Shown: positions 7,802-17,000, numbered from the stretch's first letter. The stretch is 64,000 nucleotides of DNA from Rummeliibacillus pycnus_A (GCF_044359855.1 NZ_CP132291.1:682001-746000); one strand, 5' to 3'. Translations and numbers: made by a program. Notes: generated by a model from the letters alone, not told the origin.

Positions 7802-8173
7802 ATGGGGGCAAAATGGATTAAAATTGCGGTTGTTTATTTTGCGTTTGGAATCGCTTACGGCCTTTTTATGCATTACACAGTCGAGTTAAAGTGGGCAGCA
7901 GTTCATGCTCATATTAATTTGATGGGTTGGGTGACGAGTGGTGTTATTGGATTAATTTATTCTTATTATAAGGAAGCTGGAGAAACTTCTTTAGCTAAAG
8001 CACAATTCTGGTTATATCAAATTGGCTTACCATTCTTTCTACTTGGAATTATATTGATTTATTTAGATGTACCCCGTTACATGATGGAGATCTGTGTTTC
8101 TGGCGGTGGAATTGCAGTATCACTTTCTGTTGTACTGTTCATTGTGAATGTATTCAAGAATATAAAGTCGTAA
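7802..8173 (+). CDS. Cytochrome c oxidase subunit I-like small membrane protein
   Basis: A 123-residue protein with four hydrophobic segments. Its second segment begins VHAHINLMGWVTSGVIG, resembling the histidine-containing segment of haem-copper oxidase subunit I, and such short proteins are often annotated as cytochrome-c oxidase in Bacillales. It is far too short for a working subunit I. The frame opens at 7760, but AAAAGGAG at 7787-7794 fits the ATG at 7802. It is a lone gene with its own terminator. Whether it binds haem is open. Confidence 0.75.
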   Translation: MGAKWIKIAVVYFAFGIAYGLFMHYTVELKWAAVHAHINLMGWVTSGVIGLIYSYYKEAGETSLAKAQFWLYQIGLPFFLLGIILIYLDVPRYMMEICVSGGGIAVSLSVVLFIVNVFKNIKS

Positions 8174-8231
8174 AGTATGTAATTGAATTTAATAAAAATA
8201 ATCTTTTTCATTAAGATATCTTAATTGCTGA

Positions 8232-8271
8232 AAAGAGTTGTACCTTCCTCTGTAAGGTCAACTCTTTTTAT
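8232..8271 (+). terminator. Terminator of the 7802-8173 gene
   Basis: AAAAGAGTTGTACCTT pairs with AAGGTCAACTCTTTTT (one mismatch) around CCTCTGT and ends in TTTTTAT. Confidence 0.88.
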
Positions 8272-8650
8272 ATTTGATGAATAAATCAACTTCATATTTC
8301 GATGTTTAACATCAAAATCTAAACTTTTCACTTTTGATTGGAGTATGTTTCTCCGTCCTTTCTTATAATTCTACAGAAAGGATTGCTTATTTTTCATTTC
8401 ACGGTGTATTTCCCTTTGTTTGTTTAAATATTAATGCGGCTGGATCCTACCTTGGAATAAAGCAAGTTTGCTATTTGGGATTTAATTGTGAATCGCTCTT
8501 GTGCTGTCCTTCAGCAACACCTATATAAATATTTCCTCTTAGAAAGTAAACAATCTGAGAAGGTGATACATTAATTTGTTTCACCTCTAGGTATGTTTTT
8601 AAAACCGACTCTATTTATGATACGGTTCACTGCACCTATTTAAGTTCTAG
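8272..8650. other. 379-bp gap, no supported gene
   Basis: A 64-codon open frame at 8334-8528 has no ribosome site and an unusual cysteine-rich composition, so I do not call it. I see no clear terminator for the ABC genes that end at 8651. Confidence 0.5.
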
Positions 8651-9799
8651 TTATGCAAAATTTCGAACATCGTTATTTCGGCCAAATCTATAAACCGAGA
8701 CTAGAAAAAATACGGCGGCAAACGCTAGTAGAATCATAAAATTAAGGTAAAGACTGCCAAAATGATGTCCCTGCTGTAGTTGGCTTATGGTATCAAGTAC
8801 CCATCGCTGCGGCGTAAAGTTAGCAATTTTCTGAACAGTCTTCGGCATAATTTCAAAGGGGAAAAAACAACCTGCCAAGAGACACGATGGTGCCAAGACT
8901 AAATTTTGTAGCGCACTTGCTGCCCCGGAACTGTTAGAAAAGGAAACAAGCATTAGCGATAAACCTGCTGCCACTAAAGCAAACAAGATTAAAATGATAG
9001 ACATTTGCCAAATGGGCACATGCATCTCAATATGGAAGACATTCGTTACAACCAGTAGCGTAAAGATGATTTGGACAACCATTACCAGCATACTGACCGC
9101 TATATTCGCAAGCACATACTTCCTGGCGTTAATCGGTGTTGATAACAGACGGAAATAGGTACGATTTTCTTTTTCCTTCAAAATGATTTCCGCAAAGTTT
9201 CCTGCTGATAATAGCATAATCATTAACAAAAAGCCGATGGTCCCATTTGTCATATTTTTACCTTTTGAGGTATCTTGCAGTGTCTCTACATGAAAATTGA
9301 AATCAGCCTGTTGATAGCGGGCAGACATTTTTTGATACGCATCTTGATCACCATTTGCTGCCTTATTTAAGGCCATAACATTATCAAGATACTGGTAAAG
9401 ATATGATTTTACAAAGCCGGTAACTTGTGCTCCTTTAATCGAGACAAGCTGTATATGCTCTGGGTTTCCGGTTTGAATACTTTCCGAGAATCCTTCGTCC
9501 AAAATAATCGCACAATCTAATTTCCCCGTAGCAATTTGATCCTTCATAGAAAATTCATTGACCTTGACCAAACTCATATTTTTCAAATGTTTTAGAAAAT
9601 TTACTGTATCTCCCGCAATCTGTCCCGAGTCATGATTAATCACCCCAACTTTCAGTGCTTGTTGGCTGCTTCCTCCATAAGCCAGAAAGGCAATGACAAT
9701 TCCGATTAGCGGTACACCAAAGTATAGAAGGATATTTCCTTTTTTTCTAAAAGTCACACTAAGAATTTTCTTCATCAGCCAGATTATATCTTTCATCAT
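8651..9799 (-). CDS. ABC-2 type permease, LnrN/YfiN-like
   Basis: A 382-residue ABC-2 membrane protein: one N-terminal helix (ILLYFGVPLIGIVIAFLAYGG), an outside domain of about 130 residues, then five membrane segments in the C-terminal half. This is the layout of the linearmycin-resistance permeases LnrM/LnrN and other antibiotic or lipid exporters. The start overlaps the end of the upstream permease by 4 bp, so they are translated together, and two different permeases probably form the heterodimer served by the ATPase at 10934. The gene is last in the block and its GC content looks higher than the flanks. Confidence 0.85.
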   Translation of the reverse strand: MMKDIIWLMKKILSVTFRKKGNILLYFGVPLIGIVIAFLAYGGSSQQALKVGVINHDSGQIAGDTVNFLKHLKNMSLVKVNEFSMKDQIATGKLDCAIILDEGFSESIQTGNPEHIQLVSIKGAQVTGFVKSYLYQYLDNVMALNKAANGDQDAYQKMSARYQQADFNFHVETLQDTSKGKNMTNGTIGFLLMIMLLSAGNFAEIILKEKENRTYFRLLSTPINARKYVLANIAVSMLVMVVQIIFTLLVVTNVFHIEMHVPIWQMSIILILFALVAAGLSLMLVSFSNSSGAASALQNLVLAPSCLLAGCFFPFEIMPKTVQKIANFTPQRWVLDTISQLQQGHHFGSLYLNFMILLAFAAVFFLVSVYRFGRNNDVRNFA

Positions 9800-10917
9800 A
9801 ATCCCTCCCGTCTTTGGAATGAAATGATGGCAACCGTTAAAAATAGAAGCGAAATCCCAAGATTTAAGGTGATTGGCACCATCGCAGCCGATAGGTCATT
9901 GGCATAGATGATTTTCGTAATCCCCTGGTTGGACCATGTAAGTGGGGATAAATCCGTTATAAATTTAAATGCCCCCGTGGCACCTTCAATTTTGAAATAG
10001 GCGCCACCAAAGAATGACGCAAGCTGAATCACTAGGGTGATGATTGTTCTTGAAGCCTCATGTGTTTTAATCAAATAGCTAACACCAAGGCCTAAACTGA
10101 CCGCCAGGAATACTTCCGATATTAGGATAAGAAGAATCCACCCAATATGACTTCCCCAGTCCGCTTTGTACACATAGTGGCTAAAGATAATAATTACAAT
10201 AATACAGATCATGTTAACAAGAACACAGCCAATAATTTTTCCGAGAAAAATCTCACCTTTTCGAATTGGGGCAGCCAATAATCGAATCGAAGTATGATTG
10301 ACTCTTTCATCGCGAAGAAGTCCCATTCCATACATCGCCGAATAAAAGGCAATCATCGTCGTCATTGCAATCGCATAATAGTCCATTGAACCGGGCTTCT
10401 TCGTTGACTGCAGTGAAGATTCTGCTATAAAATCATGCTTGGCCGGGCTTGCTAAAACGGTACTGATTTTTGCTGGATCAACACTTGCTACCGCAGCAGT
10501 AAGATTATATTTATCGGCAAATGCGGTCAGCATCCCTTGGAGAATACTCACCTCGATGCTATTTTGGCTACTGCCATATAATTTGACTCCTTTATTGGTC
10601 ACCTCAACAAAGGCAGTGTAGTGATTTTCTTCTACCTCCTTTTGCCCGTTCATCCCGTCAGCTGCCTTCTTAAAATTAATGCCGGTATCTTTAGCTTCCT
10701 TGATAAACGCTTGAAAATAGGAGGAAATCTCTGAACTAGCAGTAGTTTTATATAAGACATGAACATTGTCGACTTTTATTTTTTGATCAAAATCTTTTGA
10801 TAAGGCAGAACCAAGAATCAACATCATGACAATGGGAATGGCCAGCATGAAGATAAATGTATGGTAATCCCGGAAACTCACTTTAAGTTCCTTCCAAATA
10901 ATGCTAAGTACATTCAA
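9796..10917 (-). CDS. ABC-2 type permease, LnrM/YfiM-like
   Basis: A 373-residue ABC-2 permease with the same plan as its downstream neighbour: an N-terminal helix (FIFMLAIPIVMMLILGSAL), an outside domain, a membrane segment containing YYAIAMTTMIAFYSAMYGMG and four more. It begins 16 bp after the ATPase gene and overlaps the next permease by 4 bp. In Bacillus subtilis LnrLMN exports polyene-like linearmycins, and the kinase and regulator just upstream match that arrangement. Substrate is inferred from similarity of layout only. Confidence 0.85.
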   Translation of the reverse strand: MNVLSIIWKELKVSFRDYHTFIFMLAIPIVMMLILGSALSKDFDQKIKVDNVHVLYKTTASSEISSYFQAFIKEAKDTGINFKKAADGMNGQKEVEENHYTAFVEVTNKGVKLYGSSQNSIEVSILQGMLTAFADKYNLTAAVASVDPAKISTVLASPAKHDFIAESSLQSTKKPGSMDYYAIAMTTMIAFYSAMYGMGLLRDERVNHTSIRLLAAPIRKGEIFLGKIIGCVLVNMICIIVIIIFSHYVYKADWGSHIGWILLILISEVFLAVSLGLGVSYLIKTHEASRTIITLVIQLASFFGGAYFKIEGATGAFKFITDLSPLTWSNQGITKIIYANDLSAAMVPITLNLGISLLFLTVAIISFQRREGL

Positions 10918-10933
10918 AGAAATACCCTCCTTT

Positions 10934-11869
10934 CTAGTCTCTTAAATTCCTTCCAGTAAGTGTAAGAAATACGGTTTCCAGATTCGGTTCCTTTTCCTCC
11001 AGTGAACTAATTTCAATCCTTTGATTCATTAAATGCAAAAGAATATTATTTAAATTATTTACGTCTATTTCCGAATTGATTTTGATCAGGTTTTCTTCCA
11101 AAAGGACGGATTTCACCCCGTTGATTTCCTTGATTTCCTCTAAATCGATTTGTTCAATCGATTTTACCTCAATCCAAATATCCTTTGTATTGGTAATAAT
11201 TGCGATTAATTGCTCCTTCGTGCCTTCTGCAATCACCTTGCCGTGATCCATAATGGAAATCCGTGTACAGATTTCCTCCACCTCCTCCATATAGTGGCTT
11301 GTATAAATAATCGTGCATCCCATCTCATTTAACTTGTGAATCGATTGTAGGATATAATTCCGCGAATGCGGATCAATTCCGACCGTTGGTTCATCCATAA
11401 TAATCAACTTCGGACGATGGGCAATGGCACAAGCAATGTTCAACCGTCTTTTCATCCCTCCGGAGAAATTCTTCGGATACTCCTTCTGCTTATCAAGTAG
11501 GCCAACAAATTCTAACGCCTTTTGAGCCATCTCCGTTAATTCCGTCCCTCTTATCCCATATAATCCGGCAAAAAATTTCACATTTTCAAAAGAAGTGAGA
11601 TTCTCATAGATCGCCAAATCCTGTGGCACAATCCCGATATTCATCTTTGCAAAGCGGCTGTATTTCCTACTGTTTTTCCCAAGAATATTAATTTCACCCT
11701 CTTCGCAGCGCAGGAGACCGGCAATCAGATTAATAGTGGTACTTTTTCCAGCACCATTGGGTCCTAAAAGCCCCAAAATTTCACCTTCGCTTATGGAAAA
11801 TGATATATTATCAACAGCAAGAAAATCATCAAACTTTTTCGTTAAATTTTTCACTTCAAGTACCTTCAA
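10934..11869 (-). CDS. ABC transporter ATP-binding protein, LnrL/YfiL-like
   Basis: A 311-residue ABC ATPase. Walker A is GLLGPNGAGKST, the signature is NFSGGMKRRLNIACA, Walker B is KLIIMDEPTVGID and the switch histidine is in YTSHYMEEVEE. A C-terminal extension of about 80 residues follows, as in exporters of the antibiotic-resistance type. The frame is open from 11929, but AGAGGTGG is spaced 7 bp from a TTG at 11869 whose product starts KVLEVKNLTKKFDDF, the normal ABC N-terminus. It powers the two permeases downstream. Confidence 0.92.
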   Translation of the reverse strand: MKVLEVKNLTKKFDDFLAVDNISFSISEGEILGLLGPNGAGKSTTINLIAGLLRCEEGEINILGKNSRKYSRFAKMNIGIVPQDLAIYENLTSFENVKFFAGLYGIRGTELTEMAQKALEFVGLLDKQKEYPKNFSGGMKRRLNIACAIAHRPKLIIMDEPTVGIDPHSRNYILQSIHKLNEMGCTIIYTSHYMEEVEEICTRISIMDHGKVIAEGTKEQLIAIITNTKDIWIEVKSIEQIDLEEIKEINGVKSVLLEENLIKINSEIDVNNLNNILLHLMNQRIEISSLEEKEPNLETVFLTLTGRNLRD

Positions 11870-12038
11870 ATGATTTCCACCTCTCGTTAACTTTCTGTCT
11901 TCATTATAAAAAAAAAGATGAAGCCGCATAAGTGCAACAATTCATCCTTTTCACATGAGAAATTTCATATTTTTATAGTTACCTTTTTCATTGGAACAGT
12001 AGTTCAGGAACCATTTGTATTTTTCACAATTATATTGT

Positions 12039-13148
12039 TTATTGGATTGGAATTAACATCGTGACTGAAAAGCCATCGGTACCGTCCACAATAATCTTTC
12101 CGTTGATTGATGCAGTCCGCTCCTCCATTCCAATCAATCCAATTCCTTTTTTTACCTTTTTGATTCCAACTCCATTATCCTTCACTTCCACTTTGATCAT
12201 CGTGTTGAGGACGTGAATTGCAATGGAAACCGTCGTCGCTTCCGAATATTTAAGGGAGTTAGTTAAGGCCTCTGTCAAATTTTCCTGAATAATTTTCCAC
12301 TGAATCGGGGTGATCCGTTCCATATTTCCCTTATAAACAAAAGGCATATCCATCGAATGTTTGGCAGAAAACTCTTCTATGAAAAATTTAACCCGATTAA
12401 TGCCCATTTGTTCTGTAGGCGGCTTCAAATTTTTCAGGGTCATGCGGATACTTTCGATACCCAGTTTTGAAATATTAATAGCATTTTGCAGCAATTCTAA
12501 AGCTTTCACCTGATCAGATCCCACCAATCGCTTGGCCGCCTCCATTTGAATGAGAGCGCCGGTCATCGAGTGGCCAATTTTATCATGAAATACTTGAGCA
12601 AGGCGATTCCTCTCCTCCAATTTAAACGTATATTCAGATTGACTGATGAATTCATTATTTTCATTCAAGCTTTTCGTTATCTTCTGTAGATTTTTCCTCA
12701 TCATATCCAATCGATCCTCTTGCCTTTGCAGCCGTGTAACAAACTGCAGAAGCATCATATAAATGAGACAACTTAGAGCTGCCACCAGTCCATATTGAAA
12801 ACTTAAATCATCTTGAAGCCAAATAAGCGGCAGAAATACCAAGATTAGCATCATAAACCGTTTTTCCTGATTAAAAGGAGAAAATTCGCATAGATTTAAC
12901 GGCAGCAGCAAGATAAAAAACGGCTGTACCTTATAATAGGAAAAGAGAATTTGGACCAGTGAGATGAATAGAACAACCTTCTTTATCCTTTGCCGCTTCA
13001 CGATATAGAGCACAATATTGATGCTCAAATAAAGTAGTAAGGAAAAAATAATCCAGGGGATATTCGGGTCCGGCAATGTGCCATGAATAAACCAGAGCGA
13101 CAAATATCCCAATAATATGAGTTTACTAATAATGATGAAGAATTCCAT
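12039..13148 (-). CDS. Sensor histidine kinase, LnrJ/DesK-like
   Basis: A 369-residue kinase with about five N-terminal membrane helices (residues 1-135) and no outside loop of note, an intramembrane sensor plan. A HisKA_3 dimerisation domain follows with the phospho-acceptor His188 in FHDKIGHSMTG, then an ATPase domain with an N-box around LTEALTNSLKYSEA and a G-box DNGVGI...GIGLIGMEER. It starts one base after the regulator's stop codon, so the pair is translationally coupled. A 169-bp gap separates it from the ATPase, room for a promoter answering to the regulator. Predicted to sense membrane-active antibiotics, by analogy with LnrJ. Confidence 0.9.
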   Translation of the reverse strand: MEFFIIISKLILLGYLSLWFIHGTLPDPNIPWIIFSLLLYLSINIVLYIVKRQRIKKVVLFISLVQILFSYYKVQPFFILLLPLNLCEFSPFNQEKRFMMLILVFLPLIWLQDDLSFQYGLVAALSCLIYMMLLQFVTRLQRQEDRLDMMRKNLQKITKSLNENNEFISQSEYTFKLEERNRLAQVFHDKIGHSMTGALIQMEAAKRLVGSDQVKALELLQNAINISKLGIESIRMTLKNLKPPTEQMGINRVKFFIEEFSAKHSMDMPFVYKGNMERITPIQWKIIQENLTEALTNSLKYSEATTVSIAIHVLNTMIKVEVKDNGVGIKKVKKGIGLIGMEERTASINGKIIVDGTDGFSVTMLIPIQ

Positions 13149-13149
13149 G

Positions 13150-13785
13150 TTAGTGAATTCTTCCCGTTAAAAAGTAAATCGCGATTTGCGTGCGATGACT
13201 CAACCCCGTTTTACTAAGAATAGAGGTAATATAGTTGGCAATAGTTCCTTCTGAAATATAAAGTTGTTTGGAAATCTCCTTATTTGAAAGCCCCTTTGCA
13301 ATCAAAGCCATAATATCCAATTCCCGCTCACTAAACAGGCTCGTATCTACTTTACTTTTCTGCTTATTTTCCATCAAATTGGATTTTATTTTCTCCAACA
13401 CAACGTCCTGCATGATGGTATTGCCATTATACACACTAGTAATCGCTTCACGAATTCGTTCCGGGTCATTATTTTTCAATAAATAGCCTTTGGCGCCATT
13501 CTTAATGGCATCCAAAATATACTCGTCATCATCAAAAGTAGTAATAATCAACGGCTTTGTCTTTGTTTGTTCACTAATTAACTTAGTTGCTTCCACACCA
13601 TTCATATTCGGCATCCGCACATCTAATAAGACCACATCAATTTCATGCTGTTTACAGTAATCCACCGCCTCTTGCCCGTCATTTACCGCAGCTATCACTT
13701 CGAATTCTTCGTATGTATTTAAAATTATTTTCATTCCTTCACGAATAAAGGAATTATCATCAGCAACCAGCACTTTGATTTTCAT
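13150..13785 (-). CDS. NarL/LuxR-type response regulator, LnrK-like
   Basis: A 211-residue regulator. The receiver domain has the acid pair in VLVADDN, the phospho-acceptor Asp55 in VVLLDVRMPN and the lysine in KGYLLKN. The C-terminal LuxR-type helix-turn-helix reads FSERELDIMALIAKGLSNKE, followed by ISEGTIANYI. The frame extends upstream to 13836, but the family N-terminus KIKVLVADD starts at the ATG at 13785. In Bacillus subtilis the kinase precedes the regulator; here the regulator comes first. It probably activates the ABC genes downstream. Confidence 0.92.
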   Translation of the reverse strand: MKIKVLVADDNSFIREGMKIILNTYEEFEVIAAVNDGQEAVDYCKQHEIDVVLLDVRMPNMNGVEATKLISEQTKTKPLIITTFDDDEYILDAIKNGAKGYLLKNNDPERIREAITSVYNGNTIMQDVVLEKIKSNLMENKQKSKVDTSLFSERELDIMALIAKGLSNKEISKQLYISEGTIANYITSILSKTGLSHRTQIAIYFLTGRIH

Positions 13786-13898
13786 GTTCCCACCATCCTT
13801 TTCCATTATCATAGCAAGGATGGTGTCATAACGCACTAATAGGTGTTAGAAAAACATTCGACAAAAAGCGAGTTAAGACAGTCGCTAATGGTAGATGA

Positions 13899-13930
13899 AG
13901 GCGATTGCTATAGATTAGTAGCAATCGCCT
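13899..13930. terminator. Bidirectional hairpin between the two convergent-to-tandem units
   Basis: AGGCGATTGCTA pairs perfectly with TAGCAATCGCCT around an 8-base loop. It lies 46 bp beyond the stop of the MerR-type gene (minus strand). The T run is better on the + strand (TTTTAT) than on the minus strand. Confidence 0.65.
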
Positions 13931-13975
13931 TTTATAAAACCTCATTTACTTGTGGTATGGATCACCGTAACGATC

Positions 13976-14794
13976 TTAACAATCAACAGCCTCATCATTT
14001 TCTATAAACATTTGAATTTGACAACTATAGGATTCTGTATTAAAAAAATCGTTAAATAGCTCCACTTCAATGAAGCTTTTAACTTTTAAATTATTTTCTT
14101 TTACATATTTAATCATTTTATTTCTACGTTCCTCCTCATTCTCTTTACTATAGGCTAAAGTTATATACTTTCCCTTAGGCAATATTTTAAGATTTTGTTC
14201 AACTTCTATATTAGAATTCCCTTGAACTCTACTAAAAACATATTTTGGTTCTGCTTTACCCTCTGAATTAAAGATATATATAATCCCTCTTTCCAGTGAC
14301 ATTTTTCCACCTTTATCTTGAATAATTTTCTCTAAGTCTGAATAGTAAAGTAACTCCTGTAAACTTCCCACCTCTTTACACGGTGCTACAACTACGTAAC
14401 GCTCTTCAAAGAACTTAATAGATACCTCATCATTAATTAATATATCCTTGGAAGTCTCTACCTTCCTATTTAAGCTATCAATAGTGTTGATTACTTCTTG
14501 CATTTTCTTTATTTTTTCTTCTGCTTCATATTTTTTTAATTGTAAAAATGTTAGTAATTCGTCAGTATCACAGTTCTTAAAAATTTCTTGAAGTTCTTCT
14601 ATACTTGTATTTAACTCTCTACAGCTTTTAATGATATCTATATGAATAAATTGATCTATAGAATAATATCTATAACCTGTTGTTTCATCAATATATTTTG
14701 GAATAAGAATTCCCATTTTATGATAATATCTTAACGCTTTTACTGTAATATCTTTCATTTTTGCAACTTCCCCAATTGAAAATAAATTTTTCAT
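13976..14794 (-). CDS. MerR-family regulator with GyrI-like effector domain
   Basis: A 272-residue activator of the BmrR/BltR type. The winged helix begins FSIGEVAKMKDITVKALRYY and includes the HxxGILIPKYIDETTGYRYY core. A coiled coil follows (LKKYEAEEKIKKMQEVIN) and then a GyrI-like ligand-binding domain that in relatives binds bulky hydrophobic cations. GTG at 14803 is in frame, but AAGGA is spaced for the ATG at 14794. The divergent promoter at 14832-14862 has the 19-bp spacer typical of MerR control, so the target gene should lie to the right. Confidence 0.88.
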   Translation of the reverse strand: MKNLFSIGEVAKMKDITVKALRYYHKMGILIPKYIDETTGYRYYSIDQFIHIDIIKSCRELNTSIEELQEIFKNCDTDELLTFLQLKKYEAEEKIKKMQEVINTIDSLNRKVETSKDILINDEVSIKFFEERYVVVAPCKEVGSLQELLYYSDLEKIIQDKGGKMSLERGIIYIFNSEGKAEPKYVFSRVQGNSNIEVEQNLKILPKGKYITLAYSKENEEERRNKMIKYVKENNLKVKSFIEVELFNDFFNTESYSCQIQMFIENDEAVDC

Positions 14795-14831
14795 CCTTAT
14801 CACTTCCTTGATATTTTTTCTTACATAACTG

Positions 14832-14862
14832 TTGACTCTCCTCTTAGGGGAGACATTATTAT
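14832..14862 (+). promoter_or_regulatory. MerR-type promoter with 19-bp spacer and dyad operator
   Basis: TTGACT (14832-14837) and TATTAT (14857-14862) are separated by 19 bp, two more than the usual 17, and the spacer carries the imperfect dyad CTCTCCTCTTAGGGGAGA. Long spacers with a central dyad are the hallmark of promoters untwisted by MerR-family activators. It faces right, away from the MerR gene and towards the GNAT gene at 15307, with a repeat element between. Confidence 0.72.
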
Positions 14863-14905
14863 CATTATAAGGTATTTAAAGACCTAAATTAAAATTTAAT
14901 TATAT

Positions 14906-15286
14906 TATTCAATTTCATAGTCCTTTTTCTGTTTATAAATACGAACATTTTAACTTTTCAATATCCAGATTTGGATGTTCCGCTACAGCCGGCGCTTTCC
15001 ACGGGCTTGGCTTCAATCTCCTCGGGCCAACACGATGTTGGTCACGAAGCCGTTGCCACAGGACGTGGCGTTCTTAGGCTTTGTTCCTTAAAAGATGTGC
15101 TCCTGCATCGCTTCGCTAGCTTCGTCGCAAGAAATTCTTTTTAGCAAAAGAATTTCTTCCTGCGGGGCTTTCAGCTCAAGCTTTTCCCGTAGGAGTCGCC
15201 GTCTTTCACTCCACATTGAACAAAATTGGATATCCTTAAATGTTCGTATATTTTGTATAAATTAAGCATTATGAAATTTGATTCAT
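14906..15286. repeat. Palindromic repeat element, copy A (long form)
   Basis: About 380 bp, GC-richer than its flanks. The outer ends ATTCAATTTCATA and TATGAAATTTGATTCAT are inverted copies; inside them AAATACGAACATTTT faces AAATGTTCGTATA, and further in GGCGCTTTCCACGGGCTTGG faces AGGAGTCGCCGTCTTTC. The middle carries a 145-bp stretch also found in copy D, with GCCAACACGATGTTGG and AAGAAATTCTTTTTAGCAAA. No protein is encoded. It ends 20 bp before the GNAT start codon. Confidence 0.9.
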
Positions 15287-15306
15287 ATAACAGGGAGTTT
15301 ATAAAA

Positions 15307-15936
15307 ATGGATAAAGTAGTATACAGAAGTCTAGTTAAAGAAGATTATGAAGCGGTTAAAACATTGATTGGTGAAGCATTTGGATTCAATGAATTTATTA
15401 AAGATAAGAAATTTTTAGATACAGTATTAAACATCTATCTACAAGGTTGTATTTTAGAAAGTTCATTTAGCAAAGTAGCAGAAAAAAACAATAAGATTAT
15501 TGGTGTTATTTTGGGAGATGCAAAAAAAGACAAAAATCATTTAAAGAAAGCTCAAAATACTTTAAGTTTTGCCTATTCCATGCTTAAAGTAATCATGACT
15601 AAAAAAGAAAATAAAAAATTCATGAAAGAATTTGCAAAGGTTCAAGATGCATACAAAGAACTTATACACGGTAAAGAAGATGATTTTCAAGGTTGTATAC
15701 AACTATTCATTGTATCGGGGGAATCCAGAGGTCTTGGAGTTGGGAAAGCTCTAATGAATCATTTGATTAATTATATGATAAGTATGGATGTGAAATCTTT
15801 ATATCTATATACAGATAACAAATGTAACTATGGATTTTATGACAGTCAAAACTTTGAACGTATAAATGCAAAAGAAGTTTATTTTAGTTCAACGAAAGAT
15901 AAACTGAATGTATTTTTATACTGTTATGATTTTTAA
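15307..15936 (+). CDS. GNAT-family N-acetyltransferase
   Basis: A 209-residue GNAT protein. The front reads VVYRSLVKEDYEAVKTLIGEAF, a lysine-rich insert follows, and the acetyl-CoA signature is in LFIVSGESRGLGVGKALMN (about residues 138-156), with YLYTDNKCNYGFYDSQNF after it. The frame opens at 15226 inside the repeat, but AGGGAGTT at 15293-15300 sets the ATG at 15307. Position and orientation make it the likely target of the MerR-type promoter at 14832. Relatives act on small amines or drugs; the substrate here is unknown. Confidence 0.87.
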   Translation: MDKVVYRSLVKEDYEAVKTLIGEAFGFNEFIKDKKFLDTVLNIYLQGCILESSFSKVAEKNNKIIGVILGDAKKDKNHLKKAQNTLSFAYSMLKVIMTKKENKKFMKEFAKVQDAYKELIHGKEDDFQGCIQLFIVSGESRGLGVGKALMNHLINYMISMDVKSLYLYTDNKCNYGFYDSQNFERINAKEVYFSSTKDKLNVFLYCYDF

Positions 15937-16029
15937 CTAAAGCTGTAGAGTAATATATAGCAGAGAATCAAAGGAGTTTGGTTGCTAATCATTTTGTGCA
16001 GTTTAAATAGATAGTTAATGAGATACAAA

Positions 16030-16061
16030 ATAGCCTTGTCAAATTATATTTAACAAGGCTA
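16030..16061 (-). terminator. Terminator of the 16135-16794 gene
   Basis: TTAGCCTTGTTA and GACAAGGCTA pair on the minus strand, followed by TTTTGT. The hairpin also lies about 95 bp after the GNAT stop on the other strand and may serve both. Confidence 0.72.
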
Positions 16062-16134
16062 ACTTAATTTTCTTCTGTAACTAACGATCTCGTTATCCTA
16101 ATATCAAGTGATATTGATTTGCATGATGTATCGA

Positions 16135-16794
16135 CTAATTCACTACTTTACCTTTGGCATTCAATATTTTTATTTCATAAGAGTCAATATGAGATACTGA
16201 GTTTAGTTCTTTAGAATGTAAGATTTTATTTACTGTTTCTTCAATTTCTATTGCTAACTTATGTGCATCTTTATTGGAATTTTTTATTGATGTATGAATG
16301 GTAATGGATCCTTGAAAAGCAGTATTTATATTTCCTATTACTTTGTAATCTTCTTTTAGATTCTCCGCTAATGTATTTGTTAAAAGTATAAGTTCTTTAT
16401 GTTTATTTTTTTGTTCTTCAGTAATGAAAGATAAATCAAGTCTCTTTGCAACAACTGTATAGTTTTTTAATGTAGAAGATTTTATTACACTTTTTGCAAT
16501 GGACTCAATATCCTTTTTTACTGAATTAAAATATTCTTCATTTTCTTGAATTTGTATATTCAATTCTTTCTTTGAATCTGAACCTACAACAAATTTCAAA
16601 CCCTTATATTTATCATGAATTTTTTCAGTTACTCTGTTCAATGTAGGAATATTTAGTTCTTCTTTTTTAGTAAATAAAGGTTTTTCCTCTTTATTTGCAA
16701 CAGCAGTATCAGCTTCTAAAGATTTAAATAACAGGCTTAATGATGCTATTCCGACTATTAGTATCCCAACAATAATCAATATCCTTTTTAACAT
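16135..16794 (-). CDS. Membrane-anchored protein, possibly DUF4030
   Basis: A 219-residue protein with one N-terminal membrane helix (RILIIVGILIVGIASLSLLF), then a lysine/glutamate-rich outside part of mixed helices and strands, with no catalytic motif. The frame opens at 16827, but GGGAGGGTTTAT sits ideally before the ATG at 16794, which also puts the membrane helix at the very N-terminus. It resembles Bacillus proteins grouped as DUF4030, an assignment I hold loosely. Single-gene unit. Confidence 0.65.
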   Translation of the reverse strand: MLKRILIIVGILIVGIASLSLLFKSLEADTAVANKEEKPLFTKKEELNIPTLNRVTEKIHDKYKGLKFVVGSDSKKELNIQIQENEEYFNSVKKDIESIAKSVIKSSTLKNYTVVAKRLDLSFITEEQKNKHKELILLTNTLAENLKEDYKVIGNINTAFQGSITIHTSIKNSNKDAHKLAIEIEETVNKILHSKELNSVSHIDSYEIKILNAKGKVVN

Positions 16795-17000
16795 ATAAAC
16801 CCTCCCATTAGAAGGTATGTTCTGCATCTACCTGAAAGTACATAAAAAAATACATTTCTTGTTAATCCTTCTTCGATTAACGTCACTGTTTATTTAAGTA
16901 CATTTTTTTACAAACTTTTTCCCTTTTCTTTATTTTTCATCTCTCAACTTTAAACCTAGCTTTAATTTAACCCATGAACAATCAAATGGTACTTCTATTT

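Noticed and set aside
8334..8528. 64-codon open frame on the + strand
   Set aside because: No ribosome site and no protein-like pattern.
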